Positions 57,165 to 64,000 of a DNA stretch of 64,000 bases are shown here, one piece after another (the first letter of the stretch is position 1; every line of letters starts with the position of its first letter). The stretch is taken from NCBI GenBank assembly GCA_018287875.1, contig JAGVVL010000001.1, positions 2,914,001-2,978,000 of the forward strand. Reading direction: 5' to 3'. The position numbers and the translations under genes are program-made. Under the pieces are notes generated by a model. It searched no databases, was not told where the DNA came from, and saw only the letters and a list, made by a program, of their open reading frames with translations. This DNA comes from Nigrospora sphaerica. Taxonomy: Eukaryota; Ascomycota; Sordariomycetes; Amphisphaeriales; Apiosporaceae.

Positions 57165-60132
57165 TTTGAAGGTGGGAGGATCTGTGAAGATGGGAAAGGG
57201 GAAGGTGGAAGATCTGTTAAGACGGGAAAGGGGAAGGTGTTCTGGTAGTGATTGCGTAGTAGTAGTCTTGGGCGCTGTGCTTGTCTTGATGTCTAGTGGT
57301 TTCTTTCAACACCTATCGAGAGACTGCATCGCCTTCTTTATACCCAGAATCCTCTCGTCTGCCGGCTTCGACTTGGTTGTCGCCGTTTGTTTCCCCAATC
57401 GGCGTACACCACGTCCTGTACCCAGATGTCTATTGATAGAAACCATGAAGGCCCCGTGCCGTTGGCTTCGCGGCTCACCATCGCCTGCGCTCAGCCGTGA
57501 GCTCCGGGAGGGTCCATCACGATGGCCTGGCTGCGTTGCCGCTTGAGACTTCGTCGTACTCTCGCCCATAGACGAGGAGGGAGACCTGGAAGGAACCCCA
57601 CCTCTCCCCCTTAGCCATAGAGCCCACAGACTTTGAGCCCGGTTGGACGCCCTCCGAGCTGATGTCTTCTTCCCAGGTTGCTCCCCAGCCTTGGGGGCGA
57701 AGTCGGCGTGGACGGACACGGCGCATGCCGCTGCCGGCGTCATGTAAGCTGACATACGGACATCGTGCAGAAATCCCGAGATGCCATCGTACGGCACAAC
57801 CCTCTGTCTTCAGCCCCGTCGTTCAGGCCAGCACGCTTGCCGGCTGAGCCGCTCTCGCCGCCTTAAGTGCTGACGGGAAGGTGGTTAGCCCCACGGCGCC
57901 GCCAAATGGGAGGCGGCGACGTCCCCCGCGCAAAGCTTCCTTCGCACTCCCGCGACTCCTTCGGCTCTCGTACAGCGGATCAGCCGTCGACGCAACGTTG
58001 CGGCAGCCGCAGCACGTCCATCTTGGTTTAAGCTCGCCGGTTGCTCATTCGCCAGCCTCGAATAGACATTCCGAGGTATTTTTGTCACTTGTTTCTGGTA
58101 GCTTTCCTTTAAATAGGCCGGTATTCGTGCGACGCGGCTACCTCAACCGCAGCTTTCCCACGGCCACGTCCACGTATGAGCACAGCCATTGTTAGTTCAC
58201 GGAAGGAAGGGGCGCCAACTCCACCACCGGACTAGCTATACGTCGTGTGCCCGAACCGTGACTCCGGTCTCCTCAATCGTGAAGGGCCTGTGGGAATAGC
58301 TGCAGCCCTCGTGCTGCGCTGGGCCGGGTGGCCGCTGTGGAAAATACGGCGGATGCCATCGCTCCTCCGCGCTACTCCGGAAGTCCCACGGGCCGGGTAA
58401 GAGGACACATCGAAAGAAGTCGGACGATTTGGAGACGACCAACGGTTTTCTCTCCGTTAAATGTCAGTGGTGCCGTGAAGAACAAGGAAGCGCCCAATTT
58501 CTGACGGGAGGGGCTTCGGAGGCGTTGCCAACGGTAGGCCCAGGTGATAATTGATGCCTCGTGATCTGTTCCCGCTCAGCTTAATCCCTCCCCAGCTGGT
58601 TTCCCCGCAGCCGGCTGATGGCAGCAGCCACCTGCTGACTTACACCACGTCGGATTTGGACGACAGCCACGGCTGCCTATAAGTACGAATCACGTGCGTC
58701 TCAGCATGGCAAAAAAATACATTGCCCCAGTGAGCCCCGTCCCGAGAGGCCGTGAGGCCGACGCCGGCTTCTCCGTGAGGATGCGGCCCGACGCTAGTTC
58801 ACAAAGGAAGCCTTCTTTTGGCTCGATGCCTTGCCAAGGGGACTCAAAGAAAAGCAGTTATGTATTCCCAGCCCAGCTTCATGTTGGCCCGAGAGAATTC
58901 GTTCTTGGAGGGCCAGCGGAGATCGCCCGAACCGGCGGGTCGGCGTCGATTGAGCTGTGGGGACCCCGGCATTTCTGGGTTTCATGCGGGATATGGGGCT
59001 GTAGGGCCAGGAACCCCCCAAAGCACCATGACTCGGGCGTCTCCTCATTACGTAGTTCGACCCAGTCGGCGAGGGAGTCCCTGTTGCCGCCTCCGGGGTC
59101 ACCATCGTGAGTCGCTGTAAATTCGGCGATAGACATCGTCCATCTGGACTCCTCCTCGGGGCACGCAGTTCCATGGTCGGGACGAGGGGGCGCGCAAACA
59201 TTTGCCCTCCAGGTCATCGTGTGGCAGCAAAGAAACCTGAGGAAAGGCTCACGTCGCAGAAGAGGCAAGGGACGCCAACGTAAAAGCCCATCGGCCCCTC
59301 ACATTAAATATCGCGGTAGGAGCCATCCATACATTGCCGACACTCGCTAGCGTGCTAAGCACATATGGCTGCTGCATGGCACGGCACGGTTGCCCTTTGT
59401 AAATCGTATTTATGGTGAATATGGGGTCGGCACTGGCTACGGCTCCATGTACATCGACGACCGGCACAAGAGCCGATAGATAGTACTACCTAAGAGCTCC
59501 GTGCCTGGGCACGATGGCGTAGTCCCAGGGCCATCGCTCGCGCTCCCGTCACGACGCTGGGCCTCATATAGCAGCCATGCAACTGCTGCATTCCGTTTTG
59601 CGCCGCCTCAGCCCATTGCGACGTCCTTCGAGGCTCCTCGCAACGCCGCCGAGTACAGACCTTTGTGCATCGGCTACGGCGGCGACACCACGGCTTTGGG
59701 CGACTATGTGAGCGAAGACTGCTTGACCATCAACATAGGAAGATTGAGTGAGGGACAGTGGAAATGGATCCATGAGATGGGACCTCCATCTACATGGGCT
59801 GCTGCTGAAGTCTATTCTTCGGTGGGTCCGGCATAGCTGGCACGGAGGCCGAATTGTGAGTGGACGGACGCAATAGTGGTACGTACGTCATCTCGTGCCT
59901 GGAGCAGCCAATACCCGTCGTTTTCACCGCGGGCTTATGTTTTGGTTTCGTTCGGTTGGCGTGCGCGACGTCTTTCCTGGGAGACGACAAGGCCGAGAGT
60001 GCGAGAGATATTTACTGTTATGGGCAGATTGGGAGGGCACTGAACTGCGAGGCGGCGAGGCGCGCTAGAAACATACCCGTCGCTTGCAGGGTGTCGGGCC
60101 TGCGATACATCCCCCCCAAAACCACAGTCGCT
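57165..60132. other. 3 kb intergenic region with a decayed esterase
   Basis: Apart from the carboxylesterase relic (59555-59865) I find no gene. The left part is the promoter of the small secreted protein, and the right end is the OMA1 promoter. Confidence 0.5.
59555..59865 (+). pseudogene. Type-B carboxylesterase relic
   Basis: One plus-strand frame (from 59558) reads FRFAPPQPI, then a spacer, then YVSEDCLTINIGR (ending 59743). These are the R-F-x-P-P-x-P and SEDCL-x-(L/I)-N blocks of type-B carboxylesterases/lipases, at roughly the right spacing. Just upstream, an LGLI word reminiscent of LGIPYA is in a different frame. Downstream WIH (about 59768) lies in the first frame, whereas a GGSGIAGTE word (about 59821 on), like the oxyanion GGGF region, has shifted. 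The catalytic GESAG part and the rest of the roughly 500-residue enzyme are absent. It therefore appears to be a decayed fragment; the frame shifts rule out a working gene. Confidence 0.55.
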
Positions 60133-61373
60133 ATGCCGCTTTTCGCGATGCTTGGAGCTCGTCCGCGCATGGGACTGCCTGTACGCTCCCTGCCTCACCG
60201 CATTCGACCGGCGGTGCCCCGTCTGCCGCGCGCCGCGGCGGCCCCTCCTTCGCCGGTGTTGCGCCTGGTGCCGCGGCGTTCGTTCGCGCAAACCCGGCCG
60301 CGTCGCAATTACTACGGCCCCAATCACGAGGAGCAGCTGCGCCATGCGAAGCCGCTCTTTACGAACCAGAGCCTCGGGCGCTTCGTCCGCTCTCCCAGCA
60401 CGCACACGGTTGTCGTCATCGCTATTTTGGGCGCTGTCGCCTTCTACTTCAGCAACATCCAGACCGTCCCCGTGAGCGGGCGGCGGCGCTTCAACTGCTA
60501 CAGCGACGCGACGGTCGAGTCTCTGAGCGACCAGCAGGTCAAAAGGATAGAGTACGAGGTCGAAAGGCAGGGCGGCCGCTTCTTGAGTGACTGGGACTGG
60601 CGGACCATTATGGTCAAGCGGGTGATGAAAAGGCTGATACCCGTGAGCGGCATGACCGACGCCGACTGGGAGGTCCGCGTGATTGACGACCCGGGTATGC
60701 TGTCCAGAGTCCCGTTTCCCGCGTCGGCCCCGACTGACGAGCTGTGTAGGGCAGGCCAACGCTTTCATTCTTCCCGGCGGTAAGGTCTTTGTCTATTCGG
60801 GCATCATCAACGTTGCTAGCAACGAGGACGGCCTCGCGGCGGTGCTCGGGCACGAAATAGCGCATAATCTGGCTCAGCATATCGGAGAGCGGCTCTCGGG
60901 TCAAATCGGCATCAACATACTGCTCTACAGTTTCGTCCTGCTGACGGCGTTCTGGGGCGGGGCCATCCTGGGCACGCAGCTGTTCGGCGGCTCCTTGCTC
61001 GACCTGCTCTTCTCGAGACCCATGGGCCGCCTGCAGGAGACGGAAGCGGATTATATCGGCCTGCTCATGATGGCCGAGGCCTGTTACGACCCCCGGCAGG
61101 CCCTGGGCTTCTGGCAAAGAATGGAGCGACTGCAGCAAACGTCGCCCCCCGAATGGATGAGCACCCATCCGTCTGTAAGTTACGGGCCGGGCGCAACTAC
61201 TCCTCCCCCGTAGACAATGTATTGACCAAACACAGAACCATAACCGGATCGAGAAGATCAAGCAATGGCTTCCCGAGGCCCTAGAGAAAAGGGCCCAAAG
61301 CGATTGCGCGGGTACGGCCGCCTTCGCAGACAGGTTCCGACGGGCGCTCGCCGGCGGAATCGTCCTGCAGTGA
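60133..61373 (+). CDS. OMA1: OMA1-like mitochondrial M48 metallopeptidase
   Basis: Exons 60133-60694, 60750-61174 and 61236-61373 give 374 residues. Donors are GTATGC and GTAAGT, acceptors TAG and CAG, with phases correct. Residues 1-60 are Arg/Pro/Ala-rich without acids, a good mitochondrial targeting sequence. One membrane segment lies at about 92-108 (TVVVIAILGAVAFYF). ANAFILPGGKVFVYSGI precedes the zinc site HEIAH (His222, Glu223, His226), and the third ligand is Glu286 in ETEADYIG. OMA1 is an inner-membrane, stress-activated protease that processes OPA1/DELE1 in animals and shares quality control with the m-AAA protease in yeast. Length is near that of yeast Oma1 (345 residues). Confidence 0.93.
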
Positions 61374-62053
61374 GATGGCGGCCTTGGAGATGCTGGGCGG
61401 CGTATAGGAAGACGATGCACACAGCCATGAAGAGGGATACGGTAGACGCTTGGTGTCAGGTGTCCAAGTTGGCCAACCCCGGCGTGGGCCGAGTTCACCG
61501 CAGTGTTGCGCGCTGCGTATCAGTAGACTTGATGGAATCTGCTAAGCTATACTAATACAGTACAATAAACGCACATCCAATAGCATGAATGCCATAGGCA
61601 ATAGGTCACGTAATTCGTAAGAAAGGTAAACCGCGGTATACCGACCGACCGGCTTTCCACTCTCGTCGGTGCTTTCTGGTCAGCGGCACAGCCGGGGAAA
61701 AAACGACCCAGTGACCAATGACGGCACAGAGAGTCAGCACCCCTGCCGGCTCATGTGAGCCGAGGTTCGAGGCGGACGGGGATCCATGCGCGCGCCTTGA
61801 CGTTGTTCTTCCCCCCTTCGTCGCCGTCGACCATGAGGCTTTGAAACATGACGACTGGAAAAGCGCACACGTAGCATCTGTAGATTACTTCTTCATTACC
61901 CGACCGGCAAAGACCTCGAAGCAAAATACTTCTCTCCCTCCGCAGCCACCACCGTTTACGCGCCTATCCGCAGTCGCTCCATTCCCCGCCGAAGAGCACG
62001 AACGCTTCTACGCCACCCGCCCGTATCGCGCCGCCCTCGTCCGAATCGCAACC
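61374..62053. other. Intergenic, 3' UTR of OMA1 and promoter of cytochrome b5
   Basis: An A/T-rich 3' UTR (tactaatacagtacaataaa near 61550) follows OMA1. The rest is the promoter and 5' UTR of the cytochrome b5 gene. An in-frame upstream ATG at 61718 exists, but the intervening 112 codons look like untranslated sequence. Confidence 0.5.
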
Positions 62054-62424
62054 ATGTCGAAGACTTTCACCAAGAAGGACGTTGCAGAGCACAAGACCGA
62101 GGACCAGGGCATCTGGATCATCGTTGATGACGGCGTCTACGACATCACAAGTACGTCTGGAGCCGAGCAACCCGCGCGGGGCGACGGGCGCAAATCTACG
62201 GTCGCGCGTCGCTCTCGGGGGAAAGGGGGTCGCATTCCAACCAGGTTACTAACGCAAGCGTCGCAGAATTCATTGACGAGCACCCCGGCGGCGCCAAGAT
62301 CCTGAAGCGCATGGCGGGCAAGGACTCAACGAAGCAGTTCTGGAAATACCACGGCAAATCCGTCCTGGAAAAGTACGGCCCCAAGTTCAAGATCGGCACG
62401 GTCCAAGAGGAGGCGAAGCTGTGA
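62054..62424 (+). CDS. Stand-alone cytochrome b5 heme-binding protein
   Basis: Exons 62054-62150 and 62267-62424 give 84 residues. The intron is GTACGT...TACTAAC...CGCAG with phase 1. The product starts MSKTFTKKDV, then has WIIVDDGVYDIT and FIDEHPGGAKIL; His38 of HPGG is the first heme ligand and His61 in FWKYHGKSV the second. The domain is complete, but there is no C-terminal membrane anchor and no fused reductase or desaturase, so it is a soluble cytochrome b5-like protein, which transfers electrons or binds heme in the cytosol or mitochondria. The ATG at 62054 sits in a good context (accATGtcg). Same strand as OMA1, 680 bp apart. Confidence 0.92.
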
Positions 62425-64000
62425 GCTGGAACGCCGGTTGCCGTGGTCGATGCAGGTCCTCGTGGGGGAGGAGGGGGAACTGCTGTTGCAATGCCTGGCT
62501 GTATAGACGACTGGGGCTGTTCTTTGCCGGCGCTCAACGCTTTACCGATCCTGCCAGTTTGCACTTATACCCAAGCAGCATAGACAGACGAATCTGCAGA
62601 TGGGCAGATGAGGCGGCGATGGTGGCATTTTGCATTCAGAGCCAATTCAACTTATTGACATGGAACCATGCAATCCTGTTTACAAAGCGGTCACGGTGGG
62701 TATATTGATTGTTTCCTGGGTAGGCAAGCTGGGCAGGTAAGCTGGGCAGGTTGGGGTTGCATAGTGGCACAGGCCATGGTGGAGCACGCCGTAAAAACTT
62801 ATGTGGACATTACTATGTTATGTACGTCTCGTACTACTAAGACGTGGTGGAAGCGATCTCCCCACATGGGACGAGGGGCCGACGAGGCCATTTTGCGTAC
62901 GGAGTAGGGACGTGGAGGACGGGCTCGACGGGGCAATCCTAGGAACGTCGCACGTCGCAGGACCAGCCGGCCAGGGAGCTTGCTGCTAAACGTGGAGGAA
63001 AGGGTTGAAGGGGCAGGGCTCTAGTATGCAAAAGAGGAGGGGGAGAGACAGAGATCGTTTGCTGCACGCCCTGGAGGCCTGGCAGCGGGCCGGATGTGGC
63101 CCGTTGTACATCGTAGGTACGAATGCTCGTGTGATGGATGTCCTGTAGGCCGTCTCCAGCGCGCGGGAGGCCAGGGCGCCAAAAAGTCTGGGGTTGGAGC
63201 GAGCACGGCCGAGCTTCGTTCGGCGAATCGAGAAAAGCCCCGTGGATTACGGTACTCACTGGGCGCCAAGGGGCCCGGGCAAGCCAGGCGACTTGATACT
63301 CCACAGGCAGGGTGGCCCGCTGGGTGGTGACGTGACCAGCCCGTTTTCCAGGGCTCGCCAGGTTACTTTCCCCTTGAAGGAGCCGAGAGAACATGTCCGC
63401 GAAAAAGGTCTTTCGGTGGTTCGCCACGAACCAGCCGTTCCCGGTGACTGCGCCGCCGACCAACCTCCCCCTCCTCCCCTCCCAGTCCGCCAGGCGACCG
63501 GCTGCGGCATCCCGCAGGCCAGGGCTACCTGGCCGTCCTGGCGAAGGTTGTGTCTGCGGAAATCTTTCGATTCGCCAATTGGAAGTTTGACCAATGGGTG
63601 ATAATACATACCGCCGTACGTACGTTGCGGCGTGCCGCGCCTGCCTGCCAACTTGCCGTACCTGCGCCGTCCACGATGTCGAAACCCTGAATCGACGGCC
63701 AAAAAGAAGCATTGACTCGCAGGCCAGACAACAACCAACCTAAGCAGACGTCGCGTTGCGTTGCGTCCCATCCCATCTCGACAAGTAGCGTGCGACCTAC
63801 TCTGCCTGGGCCTACCGACTCACCGGGCACCCGGTCCCACAGATCCCGCTTGGCGAGGGGAACGAGTAATTGCTACCCTCGGCAGAGGTCCGCGTGAAGA
63901 CTACGGGATCCAGGCGAGCAGGGCGGGAGGGTAGCCGGGGCTCCCAGGCCCGAGGCAGACAAACCGACCTCCAGTGGGACCCCCGAAGGAGCCGTAGGGT
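62425..64000. other. Right edge, no gene supported
   Basis: 3' UTR of the cytochrome b5 gene and about 1.2 kb of apparently non-coding sequence. Several minus-strand frames (for example 62939-63712) are compositionally random. Confidence 0.5.

Noticed and set aside
1..64000. Transposon, CRISPR array, rRNA or prophage
   Set aside because: No long terminal or inverted repeats, transposase or reverse-transcriptase motifs, regular spacer arrays or rRNA signatures were seen on either strand.

Overview
The window looks like nuclear DNA of a filamentous ascomycete (Pezizomycotina, most likely a Sordariomycete). Short GT-AG introns with CTAAC/CTGAC-like branch sites interrupt most genes, coding third positions are strongly G/C, and the non-coding DNA is long, GC-rich and full of C/G homopolymers and TAGGTACC-like words. 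A GH7 cellulase, a PEF-family EF-hand protein, PRP16, PWP1, OMA1 and intron-containing tRNA-Ile genes all fit. I cannot name the species. There is no phage, plasmid, CRISPR or bacterial operon structure.

Layout. 1-9 kb: a secreted protein with internal repeats (minus, 2030-3510), a CitE/CLYBL-type lyase (plus, 4624-5719) and a large disordered conserved fungal protein (minus, 5937-8650). 9-20.5 kb: a 6 kb non-coding stretch, then a glycine-rich RRM protein (plus, 14845-15715), a ChaC-type gamma-glutamylcyclotransferase (minus, 16362-17437) and a penta-EF-hand protein (plus, 19233-20313). 21-31.7 kb: a metallo-beta-lactamase-fold protein (minus, 21077-22528), followed by about 9 kb with no gene I can support. 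31.7-38 kb: a zinc-finger protein (plus), tRNA-Ile(AAU) copy 1 (minus), acylphosphatase (minus), a TLS1/HCA59 homologue (plus) and tRNA-Ile(AAU) copy 2 (minus). 39-48 kb: a GH7 endoglucanase-type enzyme (plus), a hypothetical coiled-coil protein (minus), the splicing helicase PRP16 (minus) and the ribosome-biogenesis WD40 protein PWP1 (plus), the last two sharing a 340 bp divergent promoter. 48-64 kb is sparse: a serine-rich hypothetical (plus, 52348-53298), a doubtful small gene (plus, 55894-56406), a small secreted protein (minus, 56774-57164), a carboxylesterase relic near 59.6-59.9 kb, the mitochondrial protease OMA1 (plus, 60133-61373) and a stand-alone cytochrome b5 domain (plus, 62054-62424).

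Most genes are housekeeping (RNA processing, mitochondrial quality control, glutathione turnover) and do not form a pathway cluster. Accessory traits are the cellulase and two secreted proteins. The most unusual observations are the four-fold repeat secreted protein, the paired tRNA-Ile genes with conserved flanks, a GC-AG intron in acylphosphatase, a splice-frame conflict in the ChaC gene, the decayed carboxylesterase, and the long non-coding tracts carrying a recurrent TAGGTACC word. Exon boundaries were derived by hand from splice signals and reading frame; no alignment or transcript data were available.
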